Shown in pieces: positions 41,951 to 53,250 of a DNA stretch of 64,000 nt. Each line of letters starts with the position of its first letter. Positions within the stretch are counted from its first letter, which is position 1. Source of the stretch: Arthrobacter sp. Bi83 (GTDB lineage: Bacteria > Actinomycetota > Actinomycetes > Actinomycetales > Micrococcaceae); NCBI RefSeq assembly GCF_918698095.1, contig NZ_CAKKLY010000003.1:87193-151192 (forward strand), read 5' to 3'. Both the position numbers and the translations under genes were made by a program. Below the pieces are notes generated by a model, which did no database searches, was not told where the DNA came from, and saw only the letters and a list, made by a program, of their open reading frames with translations.

Positions 41951-44400
<2,450 letters not shown>

Positions 44401-44411
44401 ATAGTAAATTT

Positions 44412-44436
44412 TTGCACTACTTCATCTAGAGTGCAA
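44412..44436. promoter_or_regulatory. Probable TetR operator
   Basis: TTGCACT (44412-44418) and AGTGCAA (44430-44436) form a perfect inverted repeat spaced 11 bp. It overlaps the tetR promoter region (TTTACT at 44406-44411 on the minus strand). TTGCACT recurs inside the start of tetR near 44385. Confidence 0.55.
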
Positions 44437-44537
44437 CTTTTGCGATATTGTCGGTGGCCGTACCTAGCCTGTTCCTGCCCAGCACTATCGCTGGCACCAG
44501 GTGGCACCGGCGGGACCGGGGCCGGAAATGGGGAAGC

Positions 44538-45120
44538 ATGACAGACACAGGGCTTACACACGTTTACGTGCTCAGGCCGGTGCCGGCTGTCCCTCGCCCA
44601 GTTCGACGACACCTACGAGCGGGTGTACGAATCTGTGGATATCCAGGATGTCCCGCCGCTTGTTCTTCAGCCCAGGGGATCCACTGCCCTGCACGATGCC
44701 ATGGTGCGCCTGATCGGTGAAGCCGGGGCGGAGCTTGCGGCAATGCCGGCACACGAGCGTCCGGGGACTGTGCTGGTGGCTGTCCTGACCGACGGCCATG
44801 AGAACGCCTCCCGGGAAGCGAACGGAGCCATGGTCAAGGGCCTTGTGGAACGGCAGCAGATGCAGTGGGGATGGCAGTTTACCTACCTCGGCGCGAACCA
44901 GGATGCCGTTCTGACGGCCCAGGGCCTGGGGATCAGGGCCGAGGACGCGCTGACCTATGCAGCTGGAAATGTGGACGCCGCCTTCAGCGTCCAGTCTGCC
45001 AAGACGCGCAGGCTGCGGGAAGCACGGGTCTCCGGAGCCACGCTGGAGCAGGCAGCTGCCGCGGCGGCCTACACTCCGGAGGAGCGGCGGGCGGCAGGAG
45101 GGCCGGGGGCAGCCGCATAG
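44538..45120 (+). pseudogene. Decayed vWA-domain protein gene (internal deletion and frameshift)
   Basis: ATG 44538 starts a correct vWA N-terminus, 'MTDTGLTHVYVL', which should continue with the metal-binding 'DRSGSM' motif. Instead the sequence jumps, in a different frame, to 'CRLSLAQFDDTYERVYESVD', a later vWA segment. From there to 45120 the protein is intact ('LQPRGSTALHDAMVRLIGEA', 'GTVLVAVLTDGHENASRE', 'WQFTYLGANQDA'). About 30 residues holding the MIDAS DxSxS site are missing and the frame is shifted, so no functional protein is expected. A 165-aa fragment could still be made from GTG 44623. Intact relatives are ~200-aa cytosolic proteins of unknown role. Confidence 0.72.
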
Positions 45121-45149
45121 CCGGACTGCGCGGGGGCCGGGGGAGAACG

Positions 45150-45190
45150 ACGCCGGCCGGCACCTTCCACTGGAAGGCACCGGCCGGCGT
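45150..45190. terminator. Long imperfect hairpin between vWA remnant and fumC
   Basis: 45150-45168 pairs with 45172-45190 with two mismatches (arm starts ACGCCGGCCGG). It lies between convergent genes and is probably bidirectional. Confidence 0.65.
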
Positions 45191-45216
45191 CGGATGCGTG
45201 GTTCTGGTAGCGGAGA

Positions 45217-46638
45217 CTATGCCTTGTGCGGCGGGCGGGTCATGGACATGACGTCCAGGGCGGTGTCGAGCTGCTCTTCCGTCAGCTCGCCACGCTCCAG
45301 GAAGCCCATGGCTACAACGGTCTCGCGGATGGTCAGTCCCTCGGCGACGGCCTTCTTGGCGATCTTCGCTGCGTTCTCGTAGCCGATGTACTTGTTCAGC
45401 GGAGTAACGATGGACGGCGATGCCTCGGCGAGGAAGCGGGCCCGGTCGACGTTGGCGGTAATGCCGTCGATCATCTTGTCGGCCATGACGCGGCTGGTGT
45501 TGGCCAGAAGGCGGACAGATTCGAGCAGGTTCGCGGCCATGACGGGGATGCCCACGTTCAGTTCGAAGGCGCCGTTCGTTCCCGACCAGGCGATGGCCGT
45601 GTCGTTTCCGATCACCTGCGCGCACACCATGATGGAGGCTTCACAGATGACGGGATTGACCTTGCCCGGCATGATCGACGAACCCGGCTGGAGGTCCGGA
45701 ATGGCGATTTCGCCGAGTCCGGTGTTGGGGCCGGAGCCCATCCAGCGCAGGTCATTGTTGATCTTCATGAAGGAGATGGCAATGTTGCGCAGCTGGCTGG
45801 AGGCTTCGATGAGGCCGTCACGGTTGGCCTGTGCCTCGAAGTGGTCGCGGGCCTCGGTCAGCGGCAGGCCGGTGTCGGTGGCGAGCAGTTCAATGACGCG
45901 CTCCGGGAAGCCAGCCGGCGTGTTGATGCCAGTGCCCACGGCGGTGCCGCCGAGCGGGACTTCGGCAACCCGGGGGAGGGAGGCATTGATGCGCTCGATG
46001 CCGTAACGGACCTGTGCGGCGTAGCCGCCGAATTCCTGGCCCAAGGTGACCGGAGTGGCATCCATGAGGTGCGTGCGGCCGGACTTGACCACGTCCTTGA
46101 ACTCCACGGCCTTGCGCTCCAGCGACTCGGCGAGGTAGCCGAGGGCGGGAATGAGGTCGTTGATCAGGGCCGAGGTGGCGGCCACGTGCACCGACGTGGG
46201 GAACACGTCGTTGGAGGACTGCGAGGCGTTGACGTGGTCGTTGGGGTGGACCACCTTGTCGCTGCCGGCAGCCTTGAGGGCCCTGGAGGCAAGCTCGGCA
46301 ATAACCTCGTTGGTGTTCATGTTCGAGGACGTGCCGGAGCCGGTCTGGAAAACGTCGATGGGGAAGTCGCCGTCGTACTTGCCCGCGGCCACCTCATCGG
46401 CAGCTTCGGCGATCGCCTTGGCCAGCTCGCCGTCGAGCACGCCCAGTTCTGCGTTGGCCTGGGCAGCGGCCTTCTTTACCCGCGCCAGAGCCTCGATGTG
46501 GGCACGTTCAAGGGTTTTGCCGGAGATCGGGAAGTTCTCGACTGCACGTTGCGTCTGCGCGCGGTACAGGGCGTTCACGGGGACGCGGACTTCGCCCATC
46601 GTGTCATGTTCAATGCGGAACTCTTCAGTGGAAGTCAT
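45217..46638 (-). CDS. fumC: Class II fumarate hydratase
   Basis: A TCA-cycle enzyme of 473 aa, fumarate to malate, iron-independent. The superfamily signature '[16 protein letters not shown]' is present, with '[20 protein letters not shown]', '[20 protein letters not shown]' and '[20 protein letters not shown]' as the other active-site segments (catalytic Ser loop and His). Start ATG 46638 is set by TAAGCT 6 nt upstream. fumC-carbonic anhydrase-DUF4245-glpX is a recurrent actinobacterial neighbourhood (Rv1098c-Rv1100 in mycobacteria). Confidence 0.96.
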   Translation of the reverse strand: MTSTEEFRIEHDTMGEVRVPVNALYRAQTQRAVENFPISGKTLERAHIEALARVKKAAAQANAELGVLDGELAKAIAEAADEVAAGKYDGDFPIDVFQTGSGTSSNMNTNEVIAELASRALKAAGSDKVVHPNDHVNASQSSNDVFPTSVHVAATSALINDLIPALGYLAESLERKAVEFKDVVKSGRTHLMDATPVTLGQEFGGYAAQVRYGIERINASLPRVAEVPLGGTAVGTGINTPAGFPERVIELLATDTGLPLTEARDHFEAQANRDGLIEASSQLRNIAISFMKINNDLRWMGSGPNTGLGEIAIPDLQPGSSIMPGKVNPVICEASIMVCAQVIGNDTAIAWSGTNGAFELNVGIPVMAANLLESVRLLANTSRVMADKMIDGITANVDRARFLAEASPSIVTPLNKYIGYENAAKIAKKAVAEGLTIRETVVAMGFLERGELTEEQLDTALDVMSMTRPPHKA

Positions 46639-46725
46639 GGGGCTAGCTTAGGGCGATCAGGGGCCGCACCGAAAACCGTGAACTGCTTGCTACGGGCCTG
46701 CTGACCGGGCGCTCCCGGCGGGGTT

Positions 46726-47340
46726 TTAGAGCTCGCCGATTCCGGAAACAAGGTCCGCGCGGCCCTCCGCGAGGCTGTAAGAGAGGCCGATGACCGCCGC
46801 CCGCCCCGTTTCGATTGCGTCGGAAATCACACGGGAGCTGTCCACGAGCCGCTGCGAGGTCTGCTTGACGTGTTCCACCACCATGTCGTTGACCTCGGTT
46901 TCGCCATTGCGCAGGGACGTCAGGACGGACGGCGTGATGCGCTCGACGAGGTCCCGCATGAAGCCCACGGGCATCTGGCCGGTTTCCACGGCCGACTTCG
47001 TGGCACTGACCGCGCCGCAGCTGTCATGGCCCAGCACCACGATCAAGGGCACGCTCAGCACGCTGATGCTGTATTCAAGCGATCCGAGCACGGCGTCATC
47101 AATGACCTCGCCGGCGGTGCGCACCACGAAGGCGTCGCCGAGGCCCAGATCGAAGATGATTTCTGCCGCGAGCCGGGAATCGGAGCACCCGAAGATCACC
47201 GCGAAGGGGTGCTGGTTTTCCACCAGGGAGGACCGCCGCGAGGCGTCCTGGTTAGGGTGCGAGGATTCACCGTTAACAAAGCGCTCGTTGCCTTCGCGCA
47301 GACGGCGCCAGGCCAGGGCGGGAGTCAGGTAGGTTGCCAC
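46726..47340 (-). CDS. Beta-class carbonic anhydrase
   Basis: Interconverts CO2 and bicarbonate; 204 aa. Zinc ligands are seen in 'FGCSDSRLAAEIIFD' (Cys, with the Asp-Arg dyad) and 'VLGHDSCGAVSATKSA' (His and Cys). 'RTAGEVIDDAVLGSLEYSI' is the conserved intervening block. GTG 47340 is selected because TAAGGT lies 7 nt upstream with no ribosome site; a longer reading to 47388 adds 16 non-family residues. The enzyme may supply bicarbonate to carboxylases. It ends 87 bp before fumC. Confidence 0.93.
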   Translation of the reverse strand: MATYLTPALAWRRLREGNERFVNGESSHPNQDASRRSSLVENQHPFAVIFGCSDSRLAAEIIFDLGLGDAFVVRTAGEVIDDAVLGSLEYSISVLSVPLIVVLGHDSCGAVSATKSAVETGQMPVGFMRDLVERITPSVLTSLRNGETEVNDMVVEHVKQTSQRLVDSSRVISDAIETGRAAVIGLSYSLAEGRADLVSGIGEL

Positions 47341-47350
47341 GGCCCCTACC

Positions 47351-48028
47351 TTACGGCTTGGGGCTCGGTGACGGTGAAACTGTGACAACCGGGTTACTGT
47401 CGAGGGACTTTACGACGGCGGCGGCCAGTACCGAAAACTCGTCCAGTTGCGCACTCCCACTGAGGACAACGGTGGTCCCCCGGTGGTTCAGCACCATACT
47501 CCGCTCACCCTTGCCGGTGTCCCGCAGTTCCCATTCCTGCCCGCCGGCATTCCGGTTTCCGGTCACTGGGGCATTCTTCGTCTGCTGCAGGAGCCAGGTC
47601 GGGTTGGCCTTCCGCGTCTGGACCAGCCCGATGAACGCTTCTTTCGGGGTGAGGTATCCAACCTCCCAGGTGGGGACGCCTGTTCCGGTGCCGGCTTCCC
47701 AGCGGGCGTAATTTGGCTTGAATGTGTCGCCCGTTTCTGGGGCGACGGGTGTGAATCCCGCCACATCCACCGCGTGTGTGGCGACCGCGCTCACATCGAT
47801 GTTGGGGCGGTAGCCGTCAGTCTTGGGTGACGGGTTCATGAGGACGATCGGCAGGAAGGCGGCGATGCTGACCACCAGCGCGACAATCATTCCGATGACG
47901 GACGCATTGGCCCGCTTGGCCGCGGCGGCGGGGATTACCGGCTTGACCGCCTGGGTAGCCGGAGCCGGGGAAGAGCCGTGGCCGGCTGCCGGGCTGGTGG
48001 GGGCGGACTGGTCCTGCGTTTCACTCAC
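47351..48028 (-). CDS. DUF4245 domain-containing membrane protein
   Basis: 225 aa from GTG 48028; a longer reading to 48133 has no family support. An Ala/Pro-rich cytoplasmic start precedes one helix (SVIGMIVALVVSIAAFLPIVLM). An external domain follows ('FTPVAPETGDTFKPNYARWE', 'WEVGYLTPKEAFIGLVQT', 'GQEWELRDTGKGERSMVL') characteristic of actinobacterial DUF4245. Function unknown. It is divergent from glpX, as Rv1100 is from Rv1099c; TATAGA just upstream is the likely -10. Confidence 0.87.
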   Translation of the reverse strand: MSETQDQSAPTSPAAGHGSSPAPATQAVKPVIPAAAAKRANASVIGMIVALVVSIAAFLPIVLMNPSPKTDGYRPNIDVSAVATHAVDVAGFTPVAPETGDTFKPNYARWEAGTGTGVPTWEVGYLTPKEAFIGLVQTRKANPTWLLQQTKNAPVTGNRNAGGQEWELRDTGKGERSMVLNHRGTTVVLSGSAQLDEFSVLAAAVVKSLDSNPVVTVSPSPSPKP

Positions 48029-48118
48029 CCCTCTATAGTCGCCCATGCGGGCGCCGAACTCACATTCCCCGTGCCCGGCGGTGAGGAGTAACACGTGTTT
48101 CGCGTGGTGGTCATCCCA

Positions 48119-48147
48119 TGACCTGGGACGCATAGCCCGACTATGAT
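48119..48147 (+). promoter_or_regulatory. Probable glpX promoter
   Basis: TATGAT (48142-48147) is a good -10; ATGACC or TGACCT 17-18 bp upstream serves as -35. The leader is then ~70 nt to GTG 48225, with AAGAGG as ribosome site. Confidence 0.45.
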
Positions 48148-48224
48148 CAGTAGCAGAGGAATCACCGCAGAAGCCTCCTTCGGCACTGCGGGTCCAATGA
48201 TCGCCACTCGAAGAAGAGGTTCAC

Positions 48225-49262
48225 GTGTCACCAGCGTCAATGACCCAGAAGTATTCCACGCTTTCCCCGTCGCTCGCCGTCGGGATCGACGAGCCGGACC
48301 GCAACCTCGCACTTGAGCTTGTCCGCGTCACCGAAGCCGCCGCGATCGCCGGCGGCCACTGGGTTGGATTCGGCGACAAGAACAAGGCAGACGGCGCGGC
48401 CGTCGACGCCATGCGTTCCTTCCTCCAGACCGTCCACTTCAACGGCGTTGTGGTCATCGGTGAGGGCGAAAAAGACGAAGCTCCCATGCTTTTCAACGGT
48501 GAGCGGGTTGGGGACGGCACAGGCCCAGAGTGCGACGTCGCCGTCGACCCCATCGACGGTACGCGGCTGACCGCCCTCGGCATCAACAATGCACTGGCCG
48601 TCCTGGCCGTCGCCGAACGCGGCTCCATGTTCGATCCCTCCGCCGTGTTCTACATGGAGAAGCTCGTCACCGGTCCCGAGGCCGCCGACATGGTGGATCT
48701 GCGTTTACCCGTCAAGCAGAACCTGCACCTGATCGCCAAGGCCAAGGGCGTCAAGGTCAACCAGCTCAACGTCATGATCCTCGACCGTGACCGCCACCGT
48801 CCGCTGGTGGAGGAAATCCGCGAGGCCGGCGCGCGCACCAAATTCATCATGGACGGCGACGTCGCCGGCGCCATCGCAGCTGCCCGTTCCGGAACCGGCG
48901 TTGACGCGCTCATGGGCATCGGCGGAACGCCGGAAGGCATTGTTGCCGCCTGCGCCATCAAATCGCTCGGCGGCGTCATCCAGGGCAGGCTGTGGCCCAC
49001 CAGCGACGACGAAAAGCAGAAGGCCATCGACGCCGGCCACGACCTTGAGCGGGTGCTGTCCACGAACGACCTCGTCTCCAGCGACAACTGCTACTTCGCT
49101 GCCACGGGCATCACCGACGGCGACCTCCTCAAGGGTGTGCGCTACTCCAAAGACAAGGTCCTGACGCAGTCGATCGTCATGCGCTCCAAGTCCGGCACGA
49201 TCCGCTTCGTGGACGGCGAGCACCAGGCCAGCAAGTGGGAAGGCTACGCCCGCAAGAGCTAG
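48225..49262 (+). CDS. glpX: Class II fructose-1,6-bisphosphatase
   Basis: A gluconeogenic phosphatase of 345 aa (GlpX type, the sole FBPase of many actinobacteria). Metal ligands are in 'VVIGEGEKDEAPML' and 'VAVDPIDGTRLTALG', and substrate loops in 'ILDRDRHRPLVEEIR', 'MDGDVAGAIAAA' and 'GIGGTPEGIVAACAIK'. GTG 48225 is used with a purine-rich ribosome site; ATG 48240 is an alternative. Codon 161 (48705-48707) is TTA, a rare leucine codon here, read by the tRNA-Leu(UAA) of this window. A 31-bp inverted repeat follows. Confidence 0.95.
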   Translation: MSPASMTQKYSTLSPSLAVGIDEPDRNLALELVRVTEAAAIAGGHWVGFGDKNKADGAAVDAMRSFLQTVHFNGVVVIGEGEKDEAPMLFNGERVGDGTGPECDVAVDPIDGTRLTALGINNALAVLAVAERGSMFDPSAVFYMEKLVTGPEAADMVDLRLPVKQNLHLIAKAKGVKVNQLNVMILDRDRHRPLVEEIREAGARTKFIMDGDVAGAIAAARSGTGVDALMGIGGTPEGIVAACAIKSLGGVIQGRLWPTSDDEKQKAIDAGHDLERVLSTNDLVSSDNCYFAATGITDGDLLKGVRYSKDKVLTQSIVMRSKSGTIRFVDGEHQASKWEGYARKS

Positions 49263-49276
49263 TCCACCGACTCCAT

Positions 49277-49342
49277 AGCGCGAACGAACACGTGGGGCCC
49301 CGAATCCGACCGGATTCGGGGCCTCACGTGTTCGTTCGCGCT
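49277..49342. repeat. 31-bp near-perfect inverted repeat between glpX and femX
   Basis: 49277-49307 pairs with 49312-49342 with one mismatch, loop GACC. Arms include AGCGCGAACGAACACGTG. A third partial copy, GTGTTCGTCCGCGC (49361-49374), forms the 3' end of the femX gene. It probably ends both convergent transcripts, though no T-run is present. Confidence 0.85.
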
Positions 49343-49355
49343 GACGGCGCGAAGC

Positions 49356-50315
49356 CTAAGTGTTCGTCCGCGCGAGGGTTTTGCGGAGTCTTTCGCGGAG
49401 CTTGCGGGCCACCTGGTAAGCCGCGTAGCGGGGCTTGTTGACGGGCAGGTCCCACGTTCCCGGGTAGGCGATTTCCCGGCCCCCGAAGGACTTCTTGAAG
49501 GCGGTGAAGCCGGCCCACTTGTGATCCGGCTGGTCAGCCGGCGCCACGCCCCAGAGGTCCACGTGCTTGAGGCCCTTGTCCTTGGCATCGGCCATCAGCG
49601 TGACCAGGAGCGGAATGCCGGCGCTGAGCTTGCGGTGGGTGTCGTCCATGGCAGCGTGGGCGTAGGTGCGCGTGTCTGCGGAATCATAGGCCAGCGCCGC
49701 CGCAATGGGGCCGCCGTGCAATTCGGCGACGAACAGGGTGGCCGCCCCGGCAGGCATCAGCGACGCCGCGACCCGGGTCAGGTACTCGTCGCTTTGCGGT
49801 TTGAAGCCATTGCGCCTGGCCGTCATGTGCAGGAAGTTCAGCAGGATGCGGATGTCGTCGGGATCCTGCGAGGCGTGGAACGTCACACCCTTCTTGTGGA
49901 TGTTCCGGTAGAGGTTCCGGTTGACGGGCTTCATATCGGCCAGCACGTCCTTGAAGTCCCTGTCCAGATCCACGATCCAGCTCAGCTCGGGCTGCTGGTT
50001 GACGGGCGCAGGCTGCAGCCCGCGGCTCTTCAGTGCACCTGCGGCGGTCCCCGGTTCCAGGCCAGCCGTCACCGGCTCGATCCGGACGAAAACGGCACCG
50101 CAGGATTTCGCCACGTCCACGAGCTCAGCCAGCGCGGCGTCAAACGCGTCGACGGACTCAGCCACGGGACCATAGGGCGCATACAGCACTTTCCCGGACG
50201 GGTTTTTCTCCTCAACGGCCAGGAAGCTCCAGCCCTCGCCGGACCGCCGGTGAACCGTACGGCCGAGGGACCGCTGGAAGTCGGCCCACGCCTGGCTCTG
50301 CAGGAAGTATTCCAC
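49356..50315 (-). CDS. femX: FemX/FemAB-family peptidoglycan interpeptide-bridge aminoacyltransferase
   Basis: 319 aa; transfers amino acids from aminoacyl-tRNA to the stem-peptide lysine of lipid II or nascent peptidoglycan. It has the twin GNAT-like fold: 'FLQSQAWADFQRSLG' start, 'KVLYAPYGPV', 'DLDRDFKDVLADMKPVNRNL' with 'YRNIHKKGV', 'ATLFVAELHGGPIAAALAYD', 'HAAMDDTHRKLSAGIPLLVT' and 'VDLWGVAP'. The Micrococcaceae have A3-type interpeptide bridges, consistent with this gene. It begins 5 bp after manA stops, so they are co-transcribed. The final RTNT residues are encoded by a copy of the adjacent repeat sequence. Confidence 0.9.
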   Translation of the reverse strand: MEYFLQSQAWADFQRSLGRTVHRRSGEGWSFLAVEEKNPSGKVLYAPYGPVAESVDAFDAALAELVDVAKSCGAVFVRIEPVTAGLEPGTAAGALKSRGLQPAPVNQQPELSWIVDLDRDFKDVLADMKPVNRNLYRNIHKKGVTFHASQDPDDIRILLNFLHMTARRNGFKPQSDEYLTRVAASLMPAGAATLFVAELHGGPIAAALAYDSADTRTYAHAAMDDTHRKLSAGIPLLVTLMADAKDKGLKHVDLWGVAPADQPDHKWAGFTAFKKSFGGREIAYPGTWDLPVNKPRYAAYQVARKLRERLRKTLARTNT

Positions 50316-50320
50316 GGCGG

Positions 50321-51571
50321 TCAGGCTTTCATCGACGTGGTCACGGCGAAGGCCACGGCGGTGTCCGCGGCGCCCGAAACGGGGTGGACGTTGACAGGGG
50401 CGTGGGCTGCCGGAAGGAAGGCACTCGCGCCGCGGTTCAGCCGAAGGTCGCCCTTCGGCGAGTCCAGATAGACGGAGCCGGCAGTGACGATGATCACCGC
50501 GGCCCCCGATTGCGCCAGTGGCACCGGGCTTCCGTCCGGGAGCAGCTCGATCCTTTGGAGCTGGAATTCCCGGAAGGGCGGCTGGTACAGCTCCTGGCCG
50601 AGTTCTGAGACTTCGGCGCGGAGCATGGGCACACCCACCGACTCGAACGCGATGGTCTTCAGCAGCTCCGGTACATCGACGAACTTCGGCGTCAGGCCCC
50701 CGCGCAGCACGTTGTCCGAGGAGGCCATGACCTCCACACCCAGGCCGTGGAGGTAGGCATGCACATTGCCGGCGGGGAGGTACACGGCCTCGCCAGGCTC
50801 CAGCGAGAGCCGGTTGAGCAGCAGGGAAATCAGCACGCCGGGATCGCCCGGGTATTCGCTGTTCAGGCTCAGCACCGTGGACAGTTCCGGCTGGTACGGC
50901 GCCATGGGCGCGCCGGAGGTCAGCGCCGCGACGACCCTTAAGGTCGCCTCCGTGACGCCATCACCGCCCGCGATCAGCCGCTCGAACGCCGACCGGAGCG
51001 CCGCACGCTCCTCGGGCTGCGACAGGTCATCGATGACCTCGGTCAGGATTTCCGGAACGCCTGATCCGGAGAGCTCCAAGCACCCCGCCAGGTGAAGGAA
51101 AACGTCCCGGGACTTGGCCGGCTCGCGGAATCCGCACAGCGCGTCGAACGGCGTCAGCGCGAAGATCATCTCCGGTTTGTGGTTGTCATCCCTGTAATTC
51201 CGGTTGGCCGCGCCGGCGGGGACGCCGTCGGCATTCTCGCGGGCAAAACCGGCTCTGGCCTGCGCAAGGCTGGGGTGGACCTGCAACGAAAGGGGCTTTG
51301 CTGCGGCGAGCACCTTGGCGAGGAACGGGAGCCGGGGCCCGAATTCCGCCACCGAGGCGTCGCCCAGGAAATGAGCGGGGTCCTCGGCGATAAGTTCATT
51401 CAGGGCCACGGCCGTGCCGTCGGGCCTGCTGGCCAGGGAAGGTGAGTCCGGGTGCGCGCCGATCCACAGCTCCGCTTCCGGGCCGCCCGACTCCGGCCTG
51501 CCCAGCAGGCCGGCGATCGCCGTCGTAGATCCCCAGGCGTAAGGCCTGAGGACGTTATCGATTTCGTACAC
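50321..51571 (-). CDS. manA: Mannose-6-phosphate isomerase, class I
   Basis: A zinc cupin enzyme of 416 aa interconverting fructose-6- and mannose-6-phosphate, supplying mannose for glycolipids and wall glycans. Zinc ligands are in 'LSLQVHPSLAQA' and 'DDNHKPEMIFALTPFDALCG' (His, Glu), and the catalytic region is 'YLPAGNVHAYLHGLGVEVM'. The N-terminal 'YEIDNVLRPYAWGSTTAI' is canonical. GTG 51571 is chosen because AAGGA lies ~8 nt upstream; the frame stays open to 51622 without family residues. The gene lies 35 bp after the LCP gene. Confidence 0.94.
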   Translation of the reverse strand: MYEIDNVLRPYAWGSTTAIAGLLGRPESGGPEAELWIGAHPDSPSLASRPDGTAVALNELIAEDPAHFLGDASVAEFGPRLPFLAKVLAAAKPLSLQVHPSLAQARAGFARENADGVPAGAANRNYRDDNHKPEMIFALTPFDALCGFREPAKSRDVFLHLAGCLELSGSGVPEILTEVIDDLSQPEERAALRSAFERLIAGGDGVTEATLRVVAALTSGAPMAPYQPELSTVLSLNSEYPGDPGVLISLLLNRLSLEPGEAVYLPAGNVHAYLHGLGVEVMASSDNVLRGGLTPKFVDVPELLKTIAFESVGVPMLRAEVSELGQELYQPPFREFQLQRIELLPDGSPVPLAQSGAAVIIVTAGSVYLDSPKGDLRLNRGASAFLPAAHAPVNVHPVSGAADTAVAFAVTTSMKA

Positions 51572-51606
51572 AGCCGGGTGTCCTTCTTTCTTGAAGCAGG
51601 TGTTTG

Positions 51607-53241
51607 TCACAAGGGTGCGCATTGGCCGTTGGTGGCCACGAGATCGCGGATAGCCTGCTCGTTTCCCTCGCGCTTGAGCTGGTTCAGCATCTTTTCGGTG
51701 ATGGGCTCACCTTCCGGCGTGGTGGTCACCGGAGTGAAGTCCGACGACGACGGCGACGACGGCGACGGTTTGGTGACCGGTACGGCCGGTCCGGCTGCCG
51801 TCAGCCCGCTGCCGCCAACTGCGTATTGCAGCTGCAGCGCGTCGTCGGGCGCCGCGGCAGGTGACGGCTCTGAGCTCTGGTCGCTGAGCAGCTTCTTGAC
51901 CCGCTGATGGATAACGTCAAAGTCTGGCACGGTGGAGAAGGATGCGGCAAAGTCCGGCGGCCCAATGGTGAGGCGGCTAACGTCCTTGCCTTTGGCTTTC
52001 ATGGCAAGATCCACAAAACTGCCCAGCTGGCTTGAGGAAATGTTGGATTCCACCACCTTGGTTCCGGCGTTGGCGATGTCCTCGAACTTCGAGAGGAGGG
52101 TCGCAGGATCCAGCTGTTTGAGCATGGCCTGCTGGACGCACTGCTGCCGCTGGATCCGCGCGTAGTCGTCGACGAACTCCCGGGATCGCCCGTACCACAG
52201 CGCATGGAAGCCATCCAGCTTCTGGTCGCCGGCCGGAATCCAACCCAGCGGCATGCCGTGGATGCCGTTGGCCTCATCGATCATGTCGCCGCTGATCGGC
52301 ACCCAGCCGCCGGCCTTGATCCTGATTCCGCCCATCGCATCAATGAGTTTCGCGAAGCCGTCCATGTCCACGAGCACGTAGGCCTGAACGGTGATGCCAA
52401 GGGTCCCCGATACCGCTTCCAAGGTGGCCTGGGCACCAGGGTCGGCAACGTCCGGATAAAGATCCTTGTACTTGTTGGTGACCTCGGTATTGATGGCGTT
52501 GATAAGGCATTCATCGCCGCAGTTGTAGCCCTCGGGGTAGATCTTCAGCATGGGGGAGCCCTCGCTGAACCGGGCGTTCTGCAGGTTGCGGGGGACCGAG
52601 ATGATGGCCGTCTTGCCGGTCGTGGCATCAACGCTGAGGACAGACAGGCTGTCGGGGCGACGGCCCGTGCGGTCCGCGCCCGCGTCGCCGCCCATCATCA
52701 GGAAGTTGTAGCGGCCGTCCACGGGGTCGATGGCCGGGCCGTTGGCGTTGAAAATGCTGCCGATGGCGTTGCGGCTGACGTTGAGCAGGTACGCCGCGTA
52801 GCCGAGGGAGCCGCTGCTGGCAACCATTGCGAGAGCCAGCGCGACGCCGACCACGGGCCTCATGCGCGGCCGCAACAGCACGGGCCGGATCAGCCGCAGG
52901 GTGTTGATGAACAGCACCGCCCAGCCCACCGCCAGGGCGGTCAGGACCAGGACGATCAGCAGGGATGCCACGGGATTGGTGACAATGTTGATGAGCAGTG
53001 TCCGGTTGGTGAACAGCAACACCAGGGCGAGGATGACCAGTGCCCACACAGTCAGCGTGACCCGCAGGGCAATGCGGCCCAGCTTGCGGTCCCCGGCGGC
53101 GATCTGGGCGCTCCCCGGAACGAACAGGGTGAGGAGGATCAGCAGAAAGGCGCGCTTGGTACGGACGGGCGCAGGCGCGCTCGCCGGATGCCGGACGGGG
53201 TCCGTCAGGAGCCCCTGGGATGGCAGATCAGTGTTGGACAT
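51607..53241 (-). CDS. LytR-CpsA-Psr (LCP) family wall-polymer ligase
   Basis: 544 aa; transfers glycopolymers from polyprenyl-diphosphate carriers to peptidoglycan. Unusually, there are three to four hydrophobic segments at the N-terminus (residues ~30-155) rather than one. The LCP domain then follows: 'DRTGRRPDSLSVLSVDATTG', 'AIISVPRNLQNARF', 'YVLVDMDGFAKLIDAMGGIR' and 'LDGFHALWYGRSREFVDDYARIQRQ', which hold the conserved Arg/Asp pyrophosphate pocket. A Ser/Pro/Thr-rich C-terminal tail ends the protein. Neighbours manA, femX, gtrA and GT2 support a role in wall glycan attachment. Confidence 0.93.
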   Translation of the reverse strand: MSNTDLPSQGLLTDPVRHPASAPAPVRTKRAFLLILLTLFVPGSAQIAAGDRKLGRIALRVTLTVWALVILALVLLFTNRTLLINIVTNPVASLLIVLVLTALAVGWAVLFINTLRLIRPVLLRPRMRPVVGVALALAMVASSGSLGYAAYLLNVSRNAIGSIFNANGPAIDPVDGRYNFLMMGGDAGADRTGRRPDSLSVLSVDATTGKTAIISVPRNLQNARFSEGSPMLKIYPEGYNCGDECLINAINTEVTNKYKDLYPDVADPGAQATLEAVSGTLGITVQAYVLVDMDGFAKLIDAMGGIRIKAGGWVPISGDMIDEANGIHGMPLGWIPAGDQKLDGFHALWYGRSREFVDDYARIQRQQCVQQAMLKQLDPATLLSKFEDIANAGTKVVESNISSSQLGSFVDLAMKAKGKDVSRLTIGPPDFAASFSTVPDFDVIHQRVKKLLSDQSSEPSPAAAPDDALQLQYAVGGSGLTAAGPAVPVTKPSPSSPSSSDFTPVTTTPEGEPITEKMLNQLKREGNEQAIRDLVATNGQCAPL

Positions 53242-53250
53242 GAGAGTTCC

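Noticed and set aside
45217..46704. A 492-codon plus-strand frame opposite fumC
   Set aside because: The minus strand encodes a full fumarase with all motifs; the plus frame has no family features.
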